6,113 bases of DNA from JABDKJ01 sp039028335 (lineage in GTDB: Bacteria; Bacteroidota; Bacteroidia; Flavobacteriales_D; JABDKJ01): the NCBI GenBank assembly GCA_039028335.1, contig JBCCIF010000143.1, positions 1-6,113 on the forward strand, written 5' to 3'. How positions within the stretch are numbered: the stretch's first letter is position 1; each line of letters starts with the position of its first letter. The notes under the pieces are model-generated. The model was not told where the DNA came from and did no database searches. It saw only the letters and a list, made by a program, of their open reading frames with translations. Positions 1 to 4,324 of the stretch are shown here, piece by piece. Both the position numbers and the translations under genes were made by a program.

Positions 1-11
1 CAAAATCTTCG

Positions 12-266
12 GTGATCATGCCTTCTATACCAACAGACCCAAATCCTACTAATCAGCTCAAAATCTTAGCCCAGTTAGAGTCTAACCTAAGACTTGAATA
101 TGCAACGGCCGATGTTTGGACGCTTATAAACCGAGGAAATGATTTGCACGAATATTGGAGAGCCTTTTACTTTGTTTTATTATCTTTTGCACTAAATCGA
201 GCAAATAGAGAACAGGATTCTAAGATTGTTAAAGAGCGTATTCCAAGTTACTTTCTTATTTCCTAA
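12..266 (+). CDS. Hypothetical protein, possibly 5'-truncated by the window edge
   Basis: The reading frame is open from the left edge of the window to the stop at 264-266, so the true start may lie outside. Inside the window the candidate starts are GTG at 12 and ATG at 18; neither has a clear Shine-Dalgarno sequence, so the start cannot be decided. The product would be at most 84 residues from position 12. It has a polar, proline- and asparagine-rich beginning, then a probably helical part carrying NRGNDLHEYWRAFYFVLL and a charged end. I recognise no family and see no catalytic motif. It is followed by 191 bases without a gene. It could be the tail of a longer gene or a spurious frame; amino-acid composition favours a real coding sequence, but only moderately. 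Confidence 0.45.
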   Translation: MIMPSIPTDPNPTNQLKILAQLESNLRLEYATADVWTLINRGNDLHEYWRAFYFVLLSFALNRANREQDSKIVKERIPSYFLIS

Positions 267-282
267 GTTAAAACAAATCGAT

Positions 283-379
283 ACCTAAAAATTTTTCCAA
301 AACGATGCATTATTTTAGGTAATTAAAATCAGATACGTTATGTAAAAACAATACTCACTGATATTGACATCACCTAAAA
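283..379. repeat. Three copies of ACCTAAAA upstream of the kinase-like gene
   Basis: The 8-mer ACCTAAAA occurs at 283-290 and 372-379 on the + strand and inverted at 313-320. The first and second copies form an inverted repeat with a 22-base loop, which could be a weak hairpin after the gene ending at 266. The third copy lies inside the spacer of the promoter proposed at 364-391. The region is very AT-rich, so chance is possible. A regulator site is an inference. Confidence 0.3.
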
Positions 380-391
380 ATATTCTTTATT
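364..391 (+). promoter_or_regulatory. Candidate promoter of the kinase-like gene
   Basis: A perfect -35 hexamer TTGACA (364-369) is followed after 16 bases by TTTATT (386-391), which matches 4 of 6 positions of TATAAT. It sits about 60 bases upstream of the start at 458, leaving a leader of roughly 60 bases. The -10 is mediocre, so confidence is limited. Confidence 0.4.
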
Positions 392-442
392 CCGTTCAGA
401 AAGACCTCACTGATTATAAAGTGTACGGTATATATATTTCAC

Positions 443-448
443 AAGGAG
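443..448 (+). promoter_or_regulatory. Ribosome binding site of the kinase-like gene
   Basis: AAGGAG lies 9 bases before the ATG at 458. It is the second-best Shine-Dalgarno sequence in the window after the one at 3069, and it fixes this start. Confidence 0.75.
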
Positions 449-457
449 TAATAAACA

Positions 458-1117
458 ATGCCATTAATTAGCATTACTGGTCCGATTGCTACGGGAGCAA
501 CAACTCTAGCAAAACTAATGTGCAATCAAACATCTTGGAAGCCCATGTTTGAAGGGAATGTAGTAGAAGATAATCCTTTTTTTCTTAAGTATCAAGAATT
601 ACCATCAGTTTATTCCTTTCATAATCAAACGTTATTCTTGACTCGAAGTGCATCATTGCATAAAGGCTTGAGACAGGAAATGAACTATAGAAGAATTTTT
701 GTACAAGACTTTACCCCCTTTGAACATAATGACATTTACACAAATGTTCTGTTTAAATTCAATAAGCTGTCAAGGGACGAGTTTGAATTATTAAGCAACT
801 TGAATGAGCATTTAAAGAGCTACTTCGTCTTGCCTGATGTTTTAGTTTATAGAGGATTAGATTCTAGAAAGTTAAAGGAACGTGTCTTTTTAAGAGGACG
901 GCAAGGTGAGGATTCATACAAATTTGAATTTTTAGATGCTATAAGAGAAAGATTTGAAGAATGGAGTTCCACATGGTCTCAATCAAGAATAATTAAAATC
1001 CGTTCTGATGTGGACCTTCTCACTGATTTTGACTATGTTAATGATATTATTAGAGAGGTAGAAGATTACTTAAACTTTAGGTATAAAAACTCTAGAGACC
1101 AAATTTTGTTCACATAA
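458..1117 (+). CDS. Deoxynucleoside kinase-like protein with degenerate Walker A
   Basis: This 219-residue protein follows the layout of the deoxynucleoside kinase family, whose members phosphorylate deoxynucleosides for nucleotide salvage and are usually about 200-230 residues. Visible matches are a P-loop position at residues 8-16 (GPIATGATT), the segment EDNPFF at 37-42 followed by YSFHNQTLFLTR at 52-63, a DFTPFE element at 84-89 where relatives carry the ERS/DRS or DY motif, PDVLVY at 126-131, and a LID-like ERVFLRGRQGE at 141-151 with both arginines present. The Walker A lysine is missing: residue 14 is Ala (codon GCA), which is two base changes from a lysine codon. The frame is otherwise intact. 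Catalysis is therefore doubtful, and the protein may bind nucleotide without turnover or be a derived paralogue. The start is fixed by AAGGAG nine bases upstream. No neighbouring gene belongs to nucleotide metabolism. The family call is from motif order, not a search. Confidence 0.7.
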   Translation: MPLISITGPIATGATTLAKLMCNQTSWKPMFEGNVVEDNPFFLKYQELPSVYSFHNQTLFLTRSASLHKGLRQEMNYRRIFVQDFTPFEHNDIYTNVLFKFNKLSRDEFELLSNLNEHLKSYFVLPDVLVYRGLDSRKLKERVFLRGRQGEDSYKFEFLDAIRERFEEWSSTWSQSRIIKIRSDVDLLTDFDYVNDIIREVEDYLNFRYKNSRDQILFT

Positions 1118-1149
1118 TCTAATTATTAAATATGTTAAGGTGATTAAAA

Positions 1150-1163
1150 CAGATAAAAATCTG
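1150..1163. terminator. Weak hairpin between convergent genes
   Basis: CAGAT (1150-1154) and ATCTG (1159-1163) form a 5-bp stem with an AAAA/TTTT loop. Read on the minus strand it is followed by TTTTAAT, as in a rho-independent terminator, and it would end the minus gene 1204-1458. Read on the + strand it follows the kinase-like gene by about 30 bases. The stem is short and AT-rich, so efficiency would be low. Confidence 0.35.
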
Positions 1164-1203
1164 ACTTTTGATCAGACCCTTATCTCAGAAACAAGAAATC
1201 GTT

Positions 1204-1458
1204 TTAGGGGTATAATTGTTCTAATGTATCAATTCGCTGCTCGTTTGCAGGTTTCCACCCTAGCATAAACGGAACTGAAGTGTCACAGATGCAATCTTCT
1301 ACAAGAAAATCAAGGAATGGTTGAGCCGTATCACCAATGCTAGGCACACGTATTGAAAAGATGGTACACGCTGTAGTTTCTAACGCAAATCCTTCATCTC
1401 CAATACAGCTACTAGACTCTCTTGCCAACGGCCGTATTCGATGCGCCAATCCCTGCAA
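1204..1458 (-). CDS. Hypothetical protein, possibly a gene remnant
   Basis: The frame is open on the minus strand from an in-frame TAG just upstream and ends at TAA 1204-1206. No ATG opens it: the usable starts are TTG at 1456-1458 and TTG at 1447-1449. GAGGA precedes them and is well placed (about 10 bases) only for the second, giving 81 residues rather than 84. The part after residue 30 looks like real protein (FSIRVPSIGDTAQPFLDFL, then GWKPANEQRIDTLEQLYP at the C terminus), whereas the first 30 residues are unusual in composition (RIRPLARESSSCIGDEG). This suits a 5'-truncated remnant whose original start is lost. I recognise no family. It converges with the kinase-like gene and is divergent from the HTH gene at 1585. 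Confidence 0.45.
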   Translation of the reverse strand: MQGLAHRIRPLARESSSCIGDEGFALETTACTIFSIRVPSIGDTAQPFLDFLVEDCICDTSVPFMLGWKPANEQRIDTLEQLYP

Positions 1459-1511
1459 TTCCTCAACAAAATGCTGCTAATAATTTTATAGCTTTTATTA
1501 CCTTAAAAATA

Positions 1512-1517
1512 TATAAT
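1512..1517 (+). promoter_or_regulatory. Consensus -10 element ahead of the first HTH gene
   Basis: TATAAT occurs 68 bases before the ATG at 1585, in an AT-rich divergent gap. No acceptable -35 is seen at 16-18 bases upstream (TAGCTT at best). The match may be chance in AT-rich DNA. Confidence 0.25.
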
Positions 1518-1584
1518 CCTGCTTTCACAATTAAATAGGAAAGACTCATTAAGAAAAACATTTTATTGAACATCTAATTGCCCT

Positions 1585-1821
1585 ATGAGCAGTGGCGAAG
1601 ATAAGGATGATAAAGAGTCAAATTTAAACTCTTTAATCCCTTTAAGCAAAGCTGCTGAACTAAGCGGGTTATCCCCTAGCCATCTTCGATTACTTGTAAG
1701 TACAGGTGAAATCTGGGGAATGAAGCCAGGGCGAAATTGGTACACAACAGAAAAGGCAGTTAGAGAATATTTAGCCCGCGACATTCGGCCGGGGCCAAAA
1801 CCACAGAAACCGACTGAGTAA
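1585..1821 (+). CDS. Small helix-turn-helix DNA-binding protein (HTH_17 / excisionase-like)
   Basis: This 78-residue protein has the single MerR-like winged helix of the HTH_17 (excisionase/BldC-like) group at about residues 17-65. IPLSKAAELSGLSPSHLRLLV supplies the two helices of the HTH; GEIWGMKPGRNWYTTEKAVREYL supplies the wing and the closing helix with the typical aromatic and V..YL pattern. The first 16 residues are acidic and the tail (RPGPKPQKPTE) is proline-lysine rich, a common minor-groove-binding type of tail. Family members bind DNA as excisionases or recombination directionality factors of mobile elements, or as small transcription regulators; the sequence does not say which. 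The start is the only ATG before the domain, but no Shine-Dalgarno sequence precedes it. It stands alone, with no + strand partner downstream. Confidence 0.72.
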   Translation: MSSGEDKDDKESNLNSLIPLSKAAELSGLSPSHLRLLVSTGEIWGMKPGRNWYTTEKAVREYLARDIRPGPKPQKPTE

Positions 1822-1835
1822 GTAAACAATAGCAA

Positions 1836-1973
1836 TTAATGGCGGTATCGCTTATAATTCACCTCAACTTCGTATTCTCGTTCCTCAAACATGTTTATTG
1901 GTTCCAACGGCCGTTTATTCAGTAGGTGCTTTGCACAAAGGAGCATTTGAAATGTCTGGTGGTTCTGGAACAT
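1836..1973 (-). CDS. Doubtful 45-residue ORF
   Basis: On the minus strand an ATG at 1971-1973 opens 45 codons ending in TAA at 1836-1838. The product is charged and looks partly protein-like (LLNKRPLEPINMFEEREYE). A second minus frame overlapping its 5' part (tail SNAPLCKAPTE, stop at 1916-1918) looks equally plausible, suggesting a decayed or frameshifted gene rather than an intact one. No Shine-Dalgarno sequence is visible. No family is recognised. It lies beyond the hairpin that follows the gene at 2029-2703. Confidence 0.25.
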   Translation of the reverse strand: MFQNHQTFQMLLCAKHLLNKRPLEPINMFEEREYEVEVNYKRYRH

Positions 1974-1988
1974 AGAAGTTAGGTGAAT

Positions 1989-2021
1989 GAAACGGCACGC
2001 TAAGCGCAAGCGTGTCGTTTC
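1989..2021. terminator. Strong hairpin after the minus-strand gene 2029-2703
   Basis: Positions 1989-2001 pair with 2009-2021 as 13 base pairs with one G-T wobble and a 7-base loop (2002-2008). The core is GGCACGC against GCGTGTC. It begins 7 bases past the stop of the minus gene. On that strand only the stem's own TTT follows before CATTC, so the U-tract is poor; on the + strand TTTCTGTTTAT follows. It could work as a bidirectional terminator or simply as a 3'-end-protecting hairpin. Confidence 0.6.
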
Positions 2022-2028
2022 TGTTTAT

Positions 2029-2703
2029 CTACCATTCCCAGCCAATAATGTAGTTTTCATGAAGTCTTGGATGATGACTTTCCCACACAATAGCCCAACG
2101 GCCGTTTGCAAGCTGCGTGATTTCCTCAATCTGAGTTCGTTTTTGACTCATATGTTCCAGAATCCAAGCCCTCGCTGGTTTTCTTGATTTAGGAAAAGTA
2201 ACCTGAGTCTTAAAATATTTCGTTTTATGGCTTATTTCAGTTCCCCATTGTTGTACGGGTTCAAGAAATGCATCCCTCATATCCCACTCAATATGAAACT
2301 CATCTGTATCACCTTTATTTTTCTGTTCACGAAGTGAAATCAATATATAGCTAACGTGTCCAATTCGATAAGTATCAGCTTGAACACCGGGGGAACATTT
2401 GTAATCAAGAAGGATTTCTCCATCACCCCATGCCTGATCTTGGTACGCAATAATATTATTTTGAAGGTATTTCACTTTCTGACGTTTGAGAAATTTAGCC
2501 TTCTCCCCTTTTTTGTCCTTGAGTTCAAGCGTTGTCTCATATTCAAGAACTTCGTACATACCTTCATCAACCATACCCCTAAACAGTCTCTTACCGAGCT
2601 TGATACTTTCAATGAGAAGCTCAAACCAAGAACCTGTCACCATTGCAATAACCAGTTGTTTGAGAAAATCATTATTTGAATTTGATTGATTTTGAGGTGA
2701 CAT
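2029..2703 (-). CDS. Conserved-looking hypothetical protein, 224 residues, unknown function
   Basis: I do not recognise this family. Residues 1-12 are polar (SPQNQSNSNN), 13-35 are moderately hydrophobic (QLVIAMVTGSWFELLIES) and could be an amphipathic or membrane-associated helix, and 36-48 are basic. From residue 49 the sequence alternates as in a beta-rich domain: EVLEYETTLELKDKKG at 51-66, then QNNIIAYQDQAWGDGE at 81-96, YKCSPGVQADTYRIGH at 101-116, ILISLREQKNKGD at 120-132, a C-terminal ANGRWAIVWE at 199-208 and a final WEW. The density of Trp, Gly and motif-like segments argues for a folded, conserved domain. The ATG at 2703 has no Shine-Dalgarno sequence, but a promoter ends about ten bases upstream, so translation may be nearly leaderless. 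A strong hairpin follows the stop. It is monocistronic, so context gives no function. No P-loop, nuclease or protease motif is visible. Confidence 0.75.
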   Translation of the reverse strand: MSPQNQSNSNNDFLKQLVIAMVTGSWFELLIESIKLGKRLFRGMVDEGMYEVLEYETTLELKDKKGEKAKFLKRQKVKYLQNNIIAYQDQAWGDGEILLDYKCSPGVQADTYRIGHVSYILISLREQKNKGDTDEFHIEWDMRDAFLEPVQQWGTEISHKTKYFKTQVTFPKSRKPARAWILEHMSQKRTQIEEITQLANGRWAIVWESHHPRLHENYIIGWEW

Positions 2704-2718
2704 ACACGAACTATTTTC

Positions 2719-2748
2719 AATATATCAAATTAAAGGTAGACACATCAA
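2719..2748 (-). promoter_or_regulatory. Candidate promoter of the 224-residue protein gene
   Basis: On the minus strand TTGATG (2748-2743) and TATATT (2724-2719) are separated by 18 bases. The expected transcription start falls near 2712, leaving only about 9 bases before the ATG at 2703. This fits the absence of a Shine-Dalgarno sequence. Both hexamers are one or two bases from consensus. Confidence 0.45.
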
Positions 2749-2801
2749 TCGTTCAATATGGAACACCAACAACTCAAAACAATCGTTCCATCGTTTTCGC
2801 A

Positions 2802-3094
2802 AGCTAAAACAAGGCTGCGACTGAATTGAGCCTCCTCGTGTTGGTTGGCGAACAGACAACGGTGTTGCCTTTTTCGACACCAGCGTATCACAGTGAAGAA
2901 TTTGAAAATGTCTCCGACATTCCCCTTTTGTTGTCAAGGTTGTTCTCGATAAAAGAGAGATTCCACACCCTCGCCGCCGCGAATCTCTCTTTTACCTGCG
3001 CTCCACCTTGACTGCTCACTGTGAACACAATGTCTCAAACAAAGGCACATTATTAGTTCGCCTAAAATGGAGGCTATTCATGATTGTTGAAGCT
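2802..3094. repeat. Set of strictly nested inverted repeats in a gene-free region
   Basis: The 376 bases between the genes at 2703 and 3080 hold no convincing ORF. They hold six perfect inverted repeats, all nested about one centre near 2972: AGCCTCC 2829-2835 with GGAGGCT 3069-3075; GGCGAAC 2847-2853 with GTTCGCC 3056-3062; TGCCTTT 2866-2872 with AAAGGCA 3041-3047; TCACAGTGA 2888-2896 with TCACTGTGA 3016-3024; GTCAAGGT 2933-2940 with ACCTTGAC 3005-3012; and a 13-bp pair at 2950-2962 and 2982-2994 around a 19-base GC-rich loop. TGAAT 2822-2826 with ATTCA 3076-3080, and an imperfect 9-of-11 match (2802-2812 with 3084-3094), extend it outward. The left arm carries about 35 extra bases (2897-2932) containing a side hairpin, AATGTC 2907-2912 with GACATT 2916-2921. 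It can be read as one folded RNA or single-stranded DNA structure, or as two inverted copies of a roughly 120-150 bp sequence. Confidence 0.8.
3069..3073 (+). promoter_or_regulatory. Ribosome binding site inside the outer inverted-repeat arm
   Basis: GGAGG sits 6 bases before the ATG at 3080, the best Shine-Dalgarno sequence in the window, and it fixes the start at 3080 rather than the earlier ATG codons upstream. The same bases are the right half of the outermost perfect helix, complementary to 2829-2835, so a transcript starting left of 2829 could hide this site. Confidence 0.7.
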
Positions 3095-3268
3095 ACAGAG
3101 TTATATGAAATTTTGGCTAAAGGTGTTGATGATTCAATAAGAGACTTTATTGAAGTTTACTATCTGCGGTTTATTAAGCGGGGCATGTCCGAACAAGATG
3201 CCATTCAAACAGTTGTCGAATTGTGTGATGAATTTTTTGGATTCTGGCGATTTTATCAAGAAACGTAG
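3080..3268 (+). CDS. Small helical orphan protein, 62 residues
   Basis: The start at 3080 is chosen because GGAGG lies six bases upstream; the frame is open further upstream to 3008, but that extension is the inverted-repeat region. The product is acidic to neutral and reads as two or three amphipathic helices: ATELYEILAKGVDDSIRDFI (about 5-24), YYLRFIKRGMSEQDAIQTVV (about 27-46) and ELCDEFFGFWRFYQE (about 47-61). There is no signal peptide, metal-binding cluster or enzyme motif. I recognise no family. It converges with the HTH gene at 3272, with only three bases between the stop codons. Its expression may depend on the folded region just upstream. Confidence 0.6.
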   Translation: MIVEATELYEILAKGVDDSIRDFIEVYYLRFIKRGMSEQDAIQTVVELCDEFFGFWRFYQET

Positions 3269-3271
3269 CGG

Positions 3272-3472
3272 CTATTCTTCCTCATCATTTTTAAAAGGCG
3301 CACCATGTTTTCTTGGAATGAGTTTAAAGGCTTCTAATTCGGAGCGAGTAATCAGCCATTGACGACCAAACTTCATTCCAAGGCGCCCTCCTCGACAATA
3401 TTCTCGGATTCGTTTCTCAGAACGCTCAAGTTCAATGGCAACTTGTTTGACGGTTAAAAATTCCTCACCCAT
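3272..3472 (-). CDS. Small helix-turn-helix DNA-binding protein (HTH_17 / excisionase-like)
   Basis: The 66-residue protein is almost entirely one HTH_17 domain (about residues 4-50). EFLTVKQVAIELERSEKRIR gives the helix-turn-helix, EYCRGGRLGMKFGRQWLITR gives the wing with the usual G.K.GR.W.I motif, and SELEAF the closing helix. The end is basic then acidic (PRKHGAPFKNDEEE). Proteins of this type are excisionases or small regulators that bend DNA near att sites or promoters. The ATG at 3472 has no Shine-Dalgarno sequence; TAAAAT at 3484-3479 on the minus strand is six bases upstream and could be a -10 for a leaderless message, though no -35 fits. It is divergent from the recombination module to its right, sharing a 215-base intergenic region, and it is only distantly similar to the two other HTH proteins here. 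Confidence 0.75.
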   Translation of the reverse strand: MGEEFLTVKQVAIELERSEKRIREYCRGGRLGMKFGRQWLITRSELEAFKLIPRKHGAPFKNDEEE

Positions 3473-3525
3473 GTGCGGATTTTACCGATAAGTCGCAAAA
3501 TTTAAATCGTCTGTTAATAGACCGT

Positions 3526-3553
3526 TTGACAAAGAACCGATTAAAGTTAAAAT
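3526..3553 (+). promoter_or_regulatory. Promoter of the structured leader and the gene at 3688
   Basis: TTGACA (3526-3531) and TAAAAT (3548-3553, 5 of 6 to consensus) are 16 bases apart, the best sigma-70-type promoter in the window. Transcription should start near 3560, giving a leader of about 128 bases before the ATG at 3688. Confidence 0.6.
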
Positions 3554-3572
3554 CATATTTCTAATAAAGAAA

Positions 3573-3687
3573 GCTCCCAGCGAATGAGGCAACATTCCTG
3601 AGAGCGTGACATAGCCAAGCATAGGACAAAGCTATGTATCCCCTATTATAGCCGCATCCTTGTTTGGAAAAAGCATAGGATAAGCTG
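3573..3687 (+). ncRNA. Structured 5' leader, possible cis-regulatory RNA
   Basis: First hairpin: 3573-3586 with 3593-3605 makes 12 pairs (GCTC/GAGC, CAG/CTG, GAATG/CATTC) with one mismatch, one bulge and a 6-base loop. Second hairpin: ACATAGC 3609-3615 with GCTATGT 3631-3637. A competing pairing exists, since CATAG 3620-3624 can also pair with CTATG 3632-3636, and GCTAT 3631-3635 can pair with ATAGC 3648-3652. The 17-base stretch 3617-3633 recurs as a 16-base copy at 3671-3686 that includes the Shine-Dalgarno AGGA of the gene at 3688. Alternative pairings that reach the ribosome binding site suggest an RNA switch. I compared it from memory with TPP, c-di-GMP, fluoride and cobalamin riboswitches and found no match. 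It could instead be operator DNA. Confidence 0.4.
3617..3686 (+). repeat. Direct repeat AAGCATAGGA(C/T)AA(A)GCT, two copies
   Basis: Copies lie at 3617-3633 and 3671-3686, 54 bases apart, differing by one substitution and one inserted A. The second copy provides the AGGA ribosome binding site of the gene at 3688. It could be protein-binding DNA or part of the leader fold. Confidence 0.6.
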
Positions 3688-3930
3688 ATGAATGAAAAGA
3701 AGATTGTTATAAACAGCAGATATTTCGTTTGGCGTTTTCAAAATGGAGACGACCCAAGCGACCAAATTCAGAAAGGGATTCAGGCCTTTATCAAGCGTCA
3801 TGATACAAATCCGCATCTGGTCTTAGTGCCTGAAGGATTAAATCTTCTTCCGCCAATGAGTGGCTTTGAAGTTGAACAAAACGCTTTAGTTCCGCCATTT
3901 AGATTTTACTTTGCTGTAACGGTAGATTGA
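3688..3930 (+). CDS. Hypothetical protein, 80 residues, first gene of the recombination module
   Basis: ATG at 3688 is preceded by AGGA (3677-3680) at 7 bases spacing and lies downstream of the promoter at 3526. The 80-residue product starts with a short beta-like stretch (KKIVINSRYFVWRF), has a polar middle with a probable helix (SDQIQKGIQAFIKRH, 24-38), then LVLVPEGLNLLPP (44-56) and a closing FRFYFAVTVD. The alternation suggests a small alpha/beta fold. I recognise no domain and no catalytic residues. It is co-directional with the HTH gene at 3984 (53-base gap containing a T-rich tract at 3943-3964) and with the recombinase, so a role as an accessory factor of the element is possible, by position only. 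Confidence 0.6.
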   Translation: MNEKKIVINSRYFVWRFQNGDDPSDQIQKGIQAFIKRHDTNPHLVLVPEGLNLLPPMSGFEVEQNALVPPFRFYFAVTVD

Positions 3931-3983
3931 TTTTCAGAACTGGGTTTCTTTATTTTTTCTTTTGGCAACAGTAGACTGGAGAA

Positions 3984-4211
3984 ATGAAGAATAGCACCCA
4001 AAAAAGAGTCAATAAAAACAAGTTAGTAACATTGGCAGAAGCCGCAAATGAATATGGCTTTTCAGTTGATTATTTACGAGAACTAGCACAAAGAGAAAGA
4101 TTAACTGCTGAAAAGCTAGGAAAAATTTGGGTCACGACTTTTGCCAATGTTGAGGAATTTATAAAAAGCAGAAAAAAAGTCGGCGTTTATCGCAAAGATA
4201 TAGGCAATTGA
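3984..4211 (+). CDS. Small helix-turn-helix protein upstream of the recombinase (candidate excisionase)
   Basis: The 75-residue protein carries an HTH_17 domain at about 14-63: LVTLAEAANEYGFSVDYLRE forms the helix-turn-helix, LAQRERLTAEKLGKIWVTTF the recognition helix end and wing, and ANVEEFIKSR the closing helix. A basic N-terminal arm (STQKRVNKNK) precedes it and a basic tail follows. It sits directly upstream of the large serine recombinase in the same orientation, the usual place for a directionality factor or for a repressor of the integrase. The 113-base gap between them holds palindromes it could bind. GGAG at 3978-3981 is only two bases from the ATG, an unusually short spacing, so translation may be weak or start otherwise. 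Function as excisionase is inferred from fold and position. Confidence 0.72.
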   Translation: MKNSTQKRVNKNKLVTLAEAANEYGFSVDYLRELAQRERLTAEKLGKIWVTTFANVEEFIKSRKKVGVYRKDIGN

Positions 4212-4306
4212 CAATACCCGACTATCAGGGTAACTTGAACTAAGTTCAAGTTCGGGGTAGCCACACATTAACTTGATACTCGCATTTAATTTGGCTACAT
4301 GGCTAC
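4208..4306 (+). promoter_or_regulatory. Palindromic control region between the HTH gene and the recombinase
   Basis: A near-perfect palindrome with 10-bp arms, AACTTGAACT (4232-4241) and AGTTCAAGTT (4243-4252) about one central base, is flanked by TACCC and GGGGTA. A third half-site AACTTGA lies at 4270-4276. GTAGCCA (4257-4263) is inverted relative to two direct copies of TGGCTAC (4292-4298 and 4300-4306). TTGACA overlaps the stop of the HTH gene (4208-4213), and 17 bases on TAACTT (4231-4236) is a poor -10 that overlaps the palindrome. A repressor bound there would block transcription of the recombinase. The HTH protein encoded just upstream is the obvious candidate, by position. Confidence 0.5.
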
Positions 4307-4324
4307 ACGCCAAGAAAGGGGTTT

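Larger units (their letters stand above)
103..2104. repeat. Four dispersed copies of CAACGGCCG
   Basis: The 9-mer occurs at 103-111, 1426-1434, 1905-1913 and 2096-2104, always on the + strand. In the last three it is preceded by C and followed by T, giving CCAACGGCCGT, and two continue as TT to the palindrome AACGGCCGTT. Three lie in predicted coding frames of different phase, so shared protein sequence does not explain them. None was found right of 2104. Confidence 0.55.

Noticed and set aside
1563..1835. Minus-strand 90-codon ORF opposite the HTH gene
   Set aside because: It is the antisense shadow of the convincing HTH_17 frame at 1585-1821.
2356..2689. Plus-strand ORFs at 2356-2679 and 2486-2689
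   Set aside because: Both lie antisense to the 224-residue gene and have biased, hydrophobic shadow-like translations.
2826..3011. ORFs across the inverted-repeat region (2826-3011 + and 2725-2937 -)
   Set aside because: They span the nested repeats, have no ribosome binding site, and their translations have low-quality composition; the palindromic structure explains the sequence better.
2847..3062. Integron attC site or 6S RNA
   Set aside because: The overall shape is suggestive, but the ends GGCGAAC/GTTCGCC do not fit RYYYAAC/GTTRRRY, no integron integrase is present, and no 6S-specific central bubble sequence could be identified.
3573..3660. TPP riboswitch, because CTGAGA occurs at 3598-3603
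   Set aside because: The second conserved half of the thi box is absent and the pairing pattern is different.
3681..3705. Hammerhead ribozyme core (CTGATGA then GAAAAG)
   Set aside because: No stem II lies between the two core elements and no matching cleavage-side helix was found; the bases are the ribosome binding site and first codons of the gene at 3688.
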